A stretch of DNA of 21,352 nucleotides from DASULK01 sp036278255 (GTDB lineage Bacteria; Actinomycetota; Actinomycetes; Mycobacteriales; Micromonosporaceae): contig DASULK010000108.1 in assembly GCA_036278255.1 (NCBI GenBank), positions 1-21,352 on the forward strand. Reading direction: 5' to 3'. Shown here one piece after another: positions 13,112 through 20,369 of this stretch. The stretch's first letter is position 1; each line of letters begins with the position of its first letter. A model generated the notes under the pieces. The model was not told where the DNA came from, made no database searches, and worked only from the letters and a program-made list of their open reading frames with translations. Both the position numbers and the translations under genes were made by a program.

Positions 13112-14889
13112 GGTGTGCCGTAGCTCCACCGGTACCGCTGCCGCCACAGTTGATCCAGCGTGGTTGGCGCCTCGGTCCAGGCGCGTGCATTCTCCTCGTA
13201 CACCACATGCCAGCCGGCACGGACCACCGCCATGGTGACGTCGGTGTCCTCGGCGAGGGTGTCGTGGCTCATGCCACCCGCCGAGAGCAGGGCGCGACGG
13301 CGGAAGGCGGCGATGGCTCCCGGCACGGTCGGCATGCACCGCAGCGCCTCATAGAGGCGGCGGTCGAGGTTGAAGCCGATGACGTATTCGATGTGCTGCC
13401 ACCGTGCCACCAGGCTCTGGCGGTTGCCGACCTTGACGTTGCCGGAGACCGCCCCGACCGACGGGTCCGCGAAAGGCTGCACCAGGCGGCGGATCGAGTC
13501 GGGCTCGAAGATGGTGTCCCCGTCGACGGTGACGATGAGTTCGTGACGGGCCTGCGCGATCCCGGTGTTGAGGGCGGTGGCCTTGCCCTCGTTGGCCTTG
13601 CGGATCACCCTCACATTGGGCAGCGCGAGCGCCTCCACGATGCCCGCCGTACCGTCGGTGGATCCGTCGTCCACGACGATGACCTCGACTTCGGGATGGT
13701 CGCTGCCGGCCAGTGAGCGGACAGCGGTGGCGATCCCCTCCCGCTCGTTGAACGCGGGCACGATCACCGAGACCGGTGCGGTCACCGGCGGCCCCCAGGA
13801 CCAGGCGGCGGAGCGTCGGCGTCGCGCATGCCGGCCGGCCAGGACCAACAGCAGCGCGGTACGGGCCAGCATGAGAGCACCGACCACGAGAAACAGCGCC
13901 GTCAACACCTTGAGCGCCAGATCGGCGATGTGTACGGCCCGGACGAGGGTCGCGCCCCACCACCGGTCGCCCTGACTGGCCGGGACGTTTCCGGTGACCT
14001 CCGGCCGGGCGGCGGCGCGGGTGCCCGGGACGCGGGCGAGGCCGCCGGTGATCGTCGTGAACTCGTAGCCCTTGGCCCGCATCGCCGGAATGAACCGGTC
14101 GAGGGCGGCGACGGTCTGGGCGCGGTCGCCACCGGCATCGTGCAGCAGGACGACCGCTCCCGCATGGTCCGGAGGTTCCATGTTGCGCACGATGGCGTCC
14201 ACGCCCGGTTTGGCCCAGTCCTGGCTGTCGGTGTCGTTGACCGCGACCAGATAGCCGAGCCGGCCCGCTTCCTGTACCGCCGGCCAGTCGAGGTCATCGA
14301 TATCTTCCGGGCGGGAGGAGTACGGGAACCGCAGCAGCCGGGTGTGCACCCCGGCGGCCCCGGCGATCGCCGCCTGAGTGTGCGCGTACTCCAGCCGCCT
14401 GCGCCAGCCGGGCAGCTTCGCAAGATCCGGATGGGTGAACGTGTGAACACCGAGTTCGTGGCCCTCTGCGGCGATCCGGCGGGTCAACTCGGGATGACGG
14501 GCGACCTGAGAGCCGAGCACGAAGAACGTCGCGTGCGCCTGGTGCCGGCGGAGCACGTCGAGGATCCGTGGCGTCCACACCGGATCCGGGCCGTCGTCGA
14601 AGGTGAGGGCGATGGTTCGCGGCGGCAGCCGGTAGGACCGCGTGTGAGGCCCGCTCGGGTCGATGATCGGGCCGCCGCCCAGCACCTCCTTCGGCACCGA
14701 GTCCCGGCTGTGGTACTGGTGGTTGAAATCCGGCGTGAACTTCGCGTTGACGTATGCCTCCACGATCAGGAGGCCGGCGAAGACCACAAGCAGCGCGATC
14801 GTGATTATCCATTTCGGACGGGATAGGGCCGATCGGTAGGCGGGTGTGCGCGATGTCGATCGTGCGGTCCGTGTGGTGCCGTTGACCAT
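12988..14889 (-). CDS. Polysaccharide deacetylase (NodB)-glycosyltransferase 2 fusion (upstream piece, as read)
   Basis: Residues 25-47 are a membrane anchor. An exported NodB deacetylase domain spans about 90-285 with all motifs: TFDDGP (96-101), HTFTHP (149-154, metal His), RFPY (187-190), DSQDW and LLHD (248-251). A second membrane region lies at about 317-351. A cytoplasmic GT2 domain starts near 372: VDDGS (406-410), DGD (456-458), ED (547-548) and QRYRW (584-588), the full set of a processive beta-glycan synthase of the chitin/PNAG/hyaluronan type. The piece would polymerise and de-N-acetylate an amino-sugar glycan. ATG 14889 overlaps the upstream stop as TGATG, indicating translational coupling. 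After residue 592 the frame is shifted and the last 40 or so residues are meaningless. Confidence 0.88.
   Translation of the reverse strand: MVNGTTRTARSTSRTPAYRSALSRPKWIITIALLVVFAGLLIVEAYVNAKFTPDFNHQYHSRDSVPKEVLGGGPIIDPSGPHTRSYRLPPRTIALTFDDGPDPVWTPRILDVLRRHQAHATFFVLGSQVARHPELTRRIAAEGHELGVHTFTHPDLAKLPGWRRRLEYAHTQAAIAGAAGVHTRLLRFPYSSRPEDIDDLDWPAVQEAGRLGYLVAVNDTDSQDWAKPGVDAIVRNMEPPDHAGAVVLLHDAGGDRAQTVAALDRFIPAMRAKGYEFTTITGGLARVPGTRAAARPEVTGNVPASQGDRWWGATLVRAVHIADLALKVLTALFLVVGALMLARTALLLVLAGRHARRRRSAAWSWGPPVTAPVSVIVPAFNEREGIATAVRSLAGSDHPEVEVIVVDDGSTDGTAGIVEALALPNVRVIRKANEGKATALNTGIAQARHELIVTVDGDTIFEPDSIRRLVQPFADPSVGAVSGNVKVGNRQSLVARWQHIEYVIGFNLDRRLYEALRCMPTVPGAIAAFRRRALLSAGGMSHDTLAEDTDVTMAVVRAGWHVVYEENARAWTEAPTTLDQLWRQRYRWSYGTPCRRCGSTAARCGTAGHPVALVGGGCRSSPSSGWRCRCWRP
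13112..13117 (-). other. Frameshift site (extra GT dinucleotide) in the fusion gene
   Basis: The plus strand reads GGTGTG where GGTG would keep the frame. The shift is located by the loss of GT2-like sequence in one frame and its resumption in the other within three codons. Confidence 0.75.
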
Positions 14890-15599
14890 CAGTCGGCAGC
14901 CCCGCTCAGGCCCCATGTGTCGGTCAACTCATCCAGCAGCGACGCCGTGGGGGCCGGGGAGAGTTCCGGCGACGGTGACGCGGAGGGGCCCGGATCGGTG
15001 CCCGAGGCGGAACCGCTGGGTTTCGGCGCCGGTGTGGTGGTGCCGCCGGGTGTCGGCGTCGGCGCTGGCGTAGTGGGTGTTGGCGCTGGTGTGCTTGGTG
15101 TTGACGATGGTGTGCTGGGTGTCGATGTGGTGGGTGTTGGTTTTGGTGCGGTCGATGTCGGTGTGCTGGGTGTCGGCGCCGGTGTGGTGGTGCTGCGCGT
15201 CGGAGACGGGTTTTGCCGCCGGGGAGAGGTCACAGTGGGCCTGGGCGTGGGCCTTTTCCGGGCCGCCTGCGCGGTGGTTGGTCGATGGGGCTGGGCCGCC
15301 GTCGTGGGACGGGGAGCCGGGGGTTCCGCTTCCGCTCGCGCCGACTTCTTCGGCCGCGGTTCGGCGGGGATCGGTCGTGGGTCGATCAGTTGGGCCGGGG
15401 GTGCGCCGAACGCTGCTGGCGGGCCGCCGAACCCCGTCCGCGACTTGGTAGGTGCGGGTGAGCCGCCGGCGAGGCTCACCCCGACGAGGCCGGTGTAGGC
15501 CAGGCCGAGCCCGGCAAAGAGATGGGCCATACGGAGTACCCACCGCCTTCGTTGCCCGGTGGTGTCGACAAAGATCTGGGTCGAGGGTTCGGCAGCCAC
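14889..15599 (-). CDS. Membrane-anchored Pro/Thr-rich cell-surface protein
   Basis: A 236-residue protein: short N-terminus, one membrane segment (about 24-46, MAHLFAGLGLAYTGLVGVSL) after RRRW, then an extracellular stretch of about 190 residues dominated by Pro, Thr, Ser and Ala with PTPTTPAPTP-type repeats, ending in the more ordered LLDELTDTWGLSGAAD. The family is not recognised; it looks like a stalk or spacer. Pro/Thr-rich exported segments are the usual targets of actinobacterial protein O-mannosylation, and pmt lies just upstream. The stop overlaps the ATG of the deacetylase/GT2 gene, so the two are translated together. GTG 15599 is chosen because a TAGGCT box lies 7 nt upstream (leaderless pattern); an ATG at 15671 would add 24 atypical residues. 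Confidence 0.75.
   Translation of the reverse strand: MAAEPSTQIFVDTTGQRRRWVLRMAHLFAGLGLAYTGLVGVSLAGGSPAPTKSRTGFGGPPAAFGAPPAQLIDPRPIPAEPRPKKSARAEAEPPAPRPTTAAQPHRPTTAQAARKRPTPRPTVTSPRRQNPSPTRSTTTPAPTPSTPTSTAPKPTPTTSTPSTPSSTPSTPAPTPTTPAPTPTPGGTTTPAPKPSGSASGTDPGPSASPSPELSPAPTASLLDELTDTWGLSGAAD
15100..15180. repeat. Degenerate Pro/Thr codon repeats with a 51-bp period
   Basis: The 16-mer GGTGTGCTGGGTGTCG occurs at 15109-15124 and again at 15160-15175, 51 bp (17 codons) apart. It is embedded in a wider run of GGTGTTGGCGC-like units encoding the Pro/Thr stalk. Length variation between strains is likely. Confidence 0.6.
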
Positions 15600-15606
15600 A
15601 CGGCAG

Positions 15607-15612
15607 AGCCTA
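15607..15612 (-). promoter_or_regulatory. Candidate -10 box (TAGGCT) of the Pro/Thr-rich gene
   Basis: On the minus strand TAGGCT (TAnnnT) ends 7 nt before GTG 15599, the spacing expected for a leaderless transcript. The upstream region is locally AT-rich; no firm -35 was found. Confidence 0.4.
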
Positions 15613-15741
15613 TAGGGATATGTCTGATAAATGCGGCTGGTCCGAATAACGTCGAATGCCTGATTGTTCAATGTGTCATGAGGAAATCTGCCCCGCTGCC
15701 AGCCGTTGTGCAGGTGATCCCGAGTGGTTAAGCTCTGGGGT

Positions 15742-15789
15742 GCGCGCCCCTATCGCCCGCTTCCCCCGTGGCAGGCGATCGGGGCGCGT
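15742..15789 (-). terminator. Hairpin terminator downstream of pmt
   Basis: CGCGCCCC-T-ATCGCC (15743-15757) pairs with GGCGAT-C-GGGGCGCG (15774-15788): 14 pairs with one mismatch and a 16-base loop, 38 bp past the pmt stop. There is no T-run, as is common for actinobacterial terminators. Confidence 0.6.
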
Positions 15790-15827
15790 CCTATTTGTGG
15801 CCCGCCGTCCGGCCTGTCGAGCTGAAA

Positions 15828-17564
15828 TCAGATCCACCGGCCGCCGAGCCACATCCGGGCCGACCAGTCGCCGTAGGGGATGACCTCCCCCACGAAGATC
15901 GGATGGAAGTAGGCGAAGCAGAGCGCCACCACCAGCACGTACGCGCCCGCAACCACCGCACCGATGATCCGCCGGTCGGGTCCACTCCAGCCCCCGGCAG
16001 CCGGCGCTACCGAATCGGCCGCCGCGGAAGCCGGTGCCGGATTCATGATCGCCCCGAGGACGTAGACCACCGCGAGGATCAGGAACGGCAGCGCCGGCGC
16101 CGCATAGAACGAGAACATCGTCCGCCCGTCGAGAGCGAACCAGAACCAGGGCAGCAGAGCGGCGCCGACCATCAGTAGGACCGTGCCGGCCCGCCAGTCG
16201 CGGCGGGCGATGCCGAGCCAGGCGCTGGCGGCCAGGGCCGGCAGGAACGACCACCACAGGATCGGGGTGCCGAGCAACAACACCTCGGCGGCGCAGCTCG
16301 CCGCCCCGCAGGTGCCGTCGCTGGCCCAGTAGAAGGCGACCGGCCGCCCCAGCAGCAACCACTGCCAGGGCCAGGACTGATAGGTGTGCGACGTATCCAG
16401 CCCTTGATGAAAATTGAAGGCCTGTGCATGGTAGTGCCACAGGTTGATCAAGGCTCCGATGAAGGGCGGCTCGGCCGCCCCCTGTTTGGACAGATAGTCC
16501 CGGTAGTAGCCATCGTCGCTGAGCAGCCAACCGGACCAGGTCGCCACATAGACCACCACGACCAGCCCGGCGCACGCCGCCACCCACCCGATCTCGTCGA
16601 GCAGGGCGTCCCGCCAGGGGCGGCGCACCCCGGCCGACCGCCGGGCGCCGACCTCCCACCAGAAGACCAGCAGCACGAAGACCGGCACGAACGCCAGCGC
16701 GCTCCACTTCACCGCGATGGCGCAGGCGAGCAGAACCGCGGCGAGCAGCCGCCACCACGGCACACCGTCACGCAGGTTGAACTGCGGCCGGCCGGCCCGC
16801 CCCGGCCGTCCCGGGTCGAGCCCCGCCTCCATCGCCCGCAGCCACCGCCTCCGCCGCGCGTCGCGGTCGACCACCAGGGCACCGAACGCCGCCAGCACGA
16901 AGAACAGCAGAAAGATGTCGAGCAGTGCCGTGCGCGACAACACCAGATGGAAGCCGTCGAGCGCCATCAGCAGACCGGCGGCACAGCCCAGCACGATCGA
17001 CCCGAAGAGGCGGCGGGCAACCCGGATCAGGATCAGCACCGACAGGGTGCCGAAGAGCGCGGCGGAGATCCGCCACCCCACCTCGGGGGAGAGGGTGACC
17101 AGATGCCCGGCCGCCGTGATCCCGTGCTCGGTGTCGGAGTAGCCGAAGGCCCACTCGCCGAGCCCGATCAGCCACTTGCCCAGCGGCGGGTGCACCACGA
17201 ACGAGGCGGTGTTGTCCTGGTAGTTCCACTCGACGCCCCGGTCGATCAGTGCCCAGCCGTCCCGCGCATAGTAGATCTCGTCGAAGATCTTGCCTTTCGG
17301 GTGACCCAACCCGACCAGGCGCAGCAGGGCGGCGATCAACACGACCACCCCGGTGGCCGCCCAGGACCAGCGGTCAAGCCGGGCGTCGGCGGGTGCCAGG
17401 CGGCGGCGGATGATCCCCGGCACACCGCCCGACGGTGCTCCTGCCGGCACCTTCCCCACCTCCTCCGGCGGGAGGTCCTGCCGCGGGCCCGGGTCGTCCC
17501 GTCGCTGCCCGCCGGACCGGGGTTGCTGCACGCTCGCGCTCTGCTTCGTCGAGGCCAGGGTCAC
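15828..17564 (-). CDS. pmt: Protein O-mannosyltransferase (GT39, Pmt)
   Basis: A 578-residue polytopic membrane enzyme that transfers mannose from polyprenyl-phosphate-mannose to Ser/Thr of proteins during Sec export. The first extracellular loop FDEIYYARDGW contains the catalytic Asp-Glu pair. HPPLGKWLIGLGEWAFGY, DGFHLVLSRTALLDIFLLFF and a C-terminal region with WYASDGT-like and FSFYAAPALPFL segments are typical of actinobacterial Pmt (Rv1002c). The N-terminal 75 residues are polar and cytoplasmic. GTG 17564 is chosen: the frame is open to 17807 but that part is antisense to rsmI, and TACGAT lies 6 nt upstream of this GTG. It is divergent from rsmI, an arrangement kept in M. tuberculosis. 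Confidence 0.93.
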   Translation of the reverse strand: MTLASTKQSASVQQPRSGGQRRDDPGPRQDLPPEEVGKVPAGAPSGGVPGIIRRRLAPADARLDRWSWAATGVVVLIAALLRLVGLGHPKGKIFDEIYYARDGWALIDRGVEWNYQDNTASFVVHPPLGKWLIGLGEWAFGYSDTEHGITAAGHLVTLSPEVGWRISAALFGTLSVLILIRVARRLFGSIVLGCAAGLLMALDGFHLVLSRTALLDIFLLFFVLAAFGALVVDRDARRRRWLRAMEAGLDPGRPGRAGRPQFNLRDGVPWWRLLAAVLLACAIAVKWSALAFVPVFVLLVFWWEVGARRSAGVRRPWRDALLDEIGWVAACAGLVVVVYVATWSGWLLSDDGYYRDYLSKQGAAEPPFIGALINLWHYHAQAFNFHQGLDTSHTYQSWPWQWLLLGRPVAFYWASDGTCGAASCAAEVLLLGTPILWWSFLPALAASAWLGIARRDWRAGTVLLMVGAALLPWFWFALDGRTMFSFYAAPALPFLILAVVYVLGAIMNPAPASAAADSVAPAAGGWSGPDRRIIGAVVAGAYVLVVALCFAYFHPIFVGEVIPYGDWSARMWLGGRWI

Positions 17565-17570
17565 CCCGCG

Positions 17571-17576
17571 ATCGTA
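17571..17576 (-). promoter_or_regulatory. Candidate -10 box (TACGAT) of pmt
   Basis: On the minus strand TACGAT is followed by six bases and then GTG 17564, which fits a leaderless start. No ribosome-binding site precedes this GTG. Confidence 0.4.
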
Positions 17577-17640
17577 GGCTGCCAAGGTACGCGGCGGCGT
17601 CCTCCGCCGGAGCAACGGCGTCGATAAGGGGTTAATCGCG

Positions 17641-18552
17641 GTGGGAAAAAACTCGGAGGGCGGACGCCTGATTCTGCTCGGCGCACCGCTGGGCAACCCT
17701 GCCGACACCTCCTGCCGGGTACGCGACACCCTCGCCGACGCCGACGTGGTGGCGGCCGAGGACACCCGTAGGCTCGCCCGGCTCGCCCGTGACCTCGGCA
17801 TCACCATCGCCGGCCGGATCGTCTCCTACTTCGAAGGCAACGAGGAACGGCGTACCCCTGACCTGGTCGCGGCGATCCGGGACGGTGCGGTGGTGGCGCT
17901 GGTGACCGACGGTGGGATGCCCAGCGTCTCCGACCCCGGCTACCGGCTGGTACGCGCCACCCTCGACGCGGGCGCGCCCGTCACCGCGGCCCCCGGCCCC
18001 AGCGCCGTGACCACCGCCCTGGCCCTCTCCGGCCTGCCCTGCGACCGCTTCTGTTTCGAAGGTTTCCTACCCCGCTCCGGCGGCGCCCGTCGAGCCCGCC
18101 TCGCCGCACTCGCCACCGAGGAGCGCACCCTGGTCTTCTTCGAGGCACCGCACCGCATCGCCGGCGCGCTGGCCGACCTCGCCGCGGCGTTCGGTGCCGA
18201 CCGGCCCGCCGCCCTGTGCCGTGAACTGACCAAGACGTACGAGGAGATCCTGCGCCGGCCGCTCGGCGAACTGGCGGCATGGGCGGTCGCGGGAGAGCCG
18301 CGCGGCGAGATCACCCTGGTCGTGGCCGGGGCCCCGCCAGCGGCCGAGACGCGTCCGGCCGACGCGGACCTGCGGGCCGCGATCGCCGAACGGGAGGCCG
18401 CCGGGGAGTCCCGACGTGATGCCATCACCGCCGTCGCCGCCCGGTACGGCCTGCGCCGGCGTGAGGTCTACGACCTGGTCCACCGGGCGGCCGGGACCTT
18501 CAGCACCGGTCGACCCGGAACTCATTCGCCGCCCTCCGGTGACGGTCACTAG
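17641..18552 (+). CDS. rsmI: 16S rRNA (cytidine-1402-2'-O)-methyltransferase
   Basis: A 303-residue SAM-dependent enzyme that 2'-O-methylates C1402 in the 16S rRNA decoding centre. The tetrapyrrole-methylase fold is clear: LILLGAPLGNPAD at the start, VAAEDTRR, VTDGGMPSVSDPGYRLVR (SAM binding), AAPGPSAVTTALALSGL, FFEAPHRI, CRELTKTYEEI and GEITLVVAG, all in the RsmI order. The C-terminal 50 residues form the small helical domain (RRDAITAVAARYGLRRREVY). GTG 17641 is preceded by AAGGGG at 9 nt. It is divergent from pmt across 76 bp. Its TAG stop forms the first half of the metG -10 box. Confidence 0.95.
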   Translation: MGKNSEGGRLILLGAPLGNPADTSCRVRDTLADADVVAAEDTRRLARLARDLGITIAGRIVSYFEGNEERRTPDLVAAIRDGAVVALVTDGGMPSVSDPGYRLVRATLDAGAPVTAAPGPSAVTTALALSGLPCDRFCFEGFLPRSGGARRARLAALATEERTLVFFEAPHRIAGALADLAAAFGADRPAALCRELTKTYEEILRRPLGELAAWAVAGEPRGEITLVVAGAPPAAETRPADADLRAAIAEREAAGESRRDAITAVAARYGLRRREVYDLVHRAAGTFSTGRPGTHSPPSGDGH

Positions 18553-18555
18553 GCT
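18550..18555 (+). promoter_or_regulatory. Candidate -10 box (TAGGCT) of metG
   Basis: TAGGCT ends 8 nt before ATG 18564 and includes the rsmI stop codon. No ribosome-binding site is visible before metG, so a leaderless start is plausible, though the spacing is at the long end. Confidence 0.3.
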
Positions 18556-18563
18556 TGACGACC

Positions 18564-20369
18564 ATGAGTCACGTTCTCGCGGCGGTCGCCTGGCCGTACG
18601 CCAACGGCCCGCGCCACATCGGCCACGTCTCCGGCTTCGGAGTCCCCTCCGACGTCTTCAGCCGCTACATGCGCATGGCCGGCCACAACGTGCTCATGGT
18701 CTCCGGCACGGACGAGCACGGCACCCCGATCCAGGTGCAGGCCGACGCCGACGGGGTGAGCCCACGGGAGTTGGCCGACCGGTACAACCGGGTCATCGTG
18801 GAGGACCTGCATGGTCTGGGCCTCTCCTACGACCTCTTTACGCGGACCACCACCGGCAACCACTACGCCATCGTCCAGGAGATGTTCGAAAGGCTGTACC
18901 ACAACGGCTACATCGTCCCGAAGATCACCATGGGGGCGATCTCGCCGTCGACCGGCCGAACCCTGCCCGACCGCTACATCGAGGGGACCTGCCCGATCTG
19001 CGGCTACCCCAGCGCCCGCGGCGACCAGTGCGACAACTGCGGCAACCAGCTCGACCCGATCGACCTGATCAACCCCCGGTCGAAGATTGACGGCGAGACC
19101 CCGCAGTTCGTGGAGACCGAGCACTTCTTCCTGGACCTGCCGGCCTTCGCCGAGGCGCTCGGCACATGGCTGAACACCCGCGAGGGGTGGCGGACCAACG
19201 TGCTGCGCTTCACCCGCAACCTCCTCGACGACCTGCAGCCGCGGGCGATCACCCGTGACCTGGAATGGGGGGTGCCGATCCCGCTGGAGGGGTGGCGGGA
19301 CCGCCCCGACAAGCGGATCTACGTCTGGTTCGACGCGGTGATCGGCTACCTCTCCGCCTCCATCGAATGGGCGCGGCGTACCGGTAACCCCGATGCCTGG
19401 CGGCGCTGGTGGTCGGTCGACGAGACGGGCGAAGAGGCCCGCAGCTACTACTTCATGGGCAAGGACAACATCGTCTTCCACACGGTGATCTGGCCGGGGA
19501 TGCTGCTCGGCTACGCCGGCGAGGGGGACAAGGGGGGCGAACCCGGCCGGTTCGGTGTGCTCAACCTGCCCACCGAGGTGGTTTCCAGCGAATTTCTCAC
19601 CATGGAGGGGCGGAAATTCTCCTCCTCCCGCCGCGTCGTCATCTACGTACGCGACTTCCTGGAACGCTACGACGCCGACGCGCTGCGGTACTTCATCGCC
19701 GCCGCCGGCCCGGAGACCAACGACACCGACTTCACCTGGGCCGAATTCCTGCGCCGCAACAACGACGAACTCGTCGCCGGTTGGGGCAACCTGGTCAACC
19801 GGTCGATCTCGATGGCGGCGAAGAACTTCGGCGCGATCCCGCCGGTCGACCCGGCCGGCCTGACCGAGGCTGACGAGGCGCTGCTGGCCCTCGCCCAGGC
19901 CGGGTTCGCGACCGTGGGCGATCTGATCGAGCAGCATCGGCAGAAAGCGGCGATCGGCGAAGCGATGCGGGTCGTCGCCGAAGCCAACAAGTACCTCTCC
20001 GACCAGACGCCGTGGAAGCTCAAGGACGACAAGGCCCGGATGGGGACCATCCTGCACGTCGCGCTGCAGGTGGTCAGCGACGCCAATACGCTGCTCACCC
20101 CCTTCCTGCCGCACTCGGCTCAGAAGATCCACGAGCTGCTCGGCGGGCAGGGGGTGCACGCCCCGATGCCGATGATCGTCGAGGTGGACGACCTGGACGG
20201 CGGTCCCCGCTACCCGATCCTGACCGGCGACTACACCGTCGGTGCCCGCTGGGAGTCCGTGCCGGTCGAGGTCGGCCGGCCGTTGGTCGCGCCCAAACCG
20301 GTTTTCCGCAAGCTCGACCCGTCGATCGTCGACGAGGAGTTGGCCCGGCTGGCCGGCGAAGCGGAATGA
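18564..20369 (+). CDS. metG: Methionyl-tRNA synthetase
   Basis: A 601-residue class I synthetase charging initiator and elongator tRNA-Met. The HIGH motif is at 18-21 (PRHIGH). One zinc knuckle is formed by Cys143/Cys146 and Cys156/Cys159. The KMSKS position reads KFSSS (351-355), a form I recall from other actinobacterial MetRS and therefore not a defect. The anticodon-binding helical domain follows (NNDELVAGWGNLVNRS, SDQTPWKLK). There is no C-terminal tRNA-binding EMAP domain. ATG 18564 is preferred over TTG 18555 because SHVLAAVAWPYANGP is the family N-terminus. tatD starts inside the stop codon. Confidence 0.97.
   Translation: MSHVLAAVAWPYANGPRHIGHVSGFGVPSDVFSRYMRMAGHNVLMVSGTDEHGTPIQVQADADGVSPRELADRYNRVIVEDLHGLGLSYDLFTRTTTGNHYAIVQEMFERLYHNGYIVPKITMGAISPSTGRTLPDRYIEGTCPICGYPSARGDQCDNCGNQLDPIDLINPRSKIDGETPQFVETEHFFLDLPAFAEALGTWLNTREGWRTNVLRFTRNLLDDLQPRAITRDLEWGVPIPLEGWRDRPDKRIYVWFDAVIGYLSASIEWARRTGNPDAWRRWWSVDETGEEARSYYFMGKDNIVFHTVIWPGMLLGYAGEGDKGGEPGRFGVLNLPTEVVSSEFLTMEGRKFSSSRRVVIYVRDFLERYDADALRYFIAAAGPETNDTDFTWAEFLRRNNDELVAGWGNLVNRSISMAAKNFGAIPPVDPAGLTEADEALLALAQAGFATVGDLIEQHRQKAAIGEAMRVVAEANKYLSDQTPWKLKDDKARMGTILHVALQVVSDANTLLTPFLPHSAQKIHELLGGQGVHAPMPMIVEVDDLDGGPRYPILTGDYTVGARWESVPVEVGRPLVAPKPVFRKLDPSIVDEELARLAGEAE

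Larger units (their letters stand above)
11543..14889 (-). pseudogene. NodB deacetylase-GT2-acyltransferase-3 fusion gene, interrupted by a 2-bp frameshift
   Basis: The two pieces listed separately form one gene. The span is 3347 bp, which is 3 x 1115 plus 2. Removing two bases from the GTGT/TGTG run at 13112-13117 joins QRYRWSYGT directly to MQAMWKHRGAL, giving a continuous protein of about 1114 residues. The sequence shows an extra dinucleotide in a short GT repeat (CACAC on the coding strand), typical of slippage or a read error. Both sides keep intact motifs and normal codon bias, so any inactivation is recent. As read, the chain stops at 12988 after a nonsense tail of about 40 residues and loses the GT2 membrane domain and the acyltransferase. 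Confidence 0.75.

Noticed and set aside
14917..15498. Long plus-strand open frame with Val/Gly repeats opposite the stalk gene
   Set aside because: It is the complement of Pro/Thr codons in a high-G+C gene, with no ribosome-binding site and a monotonous composition; the minus strand has the membrane segment, the coupled stop and the promoter pattern.
19614..19628. Apparent loss of KMSKS in MetRS (KFSSS)
   Set aside because: This variant is, to my knowledge, normal in actinobacterial methionyl-tRNA synthetases; HIGH and the zinc knuckle are intact.
20012..20365. N-terminal extension of tatD upstream of 20366
   Set aside because: The frame is open but reads as an Arg/Gly shadow of metG; the ATGA overlap gives the natural start.
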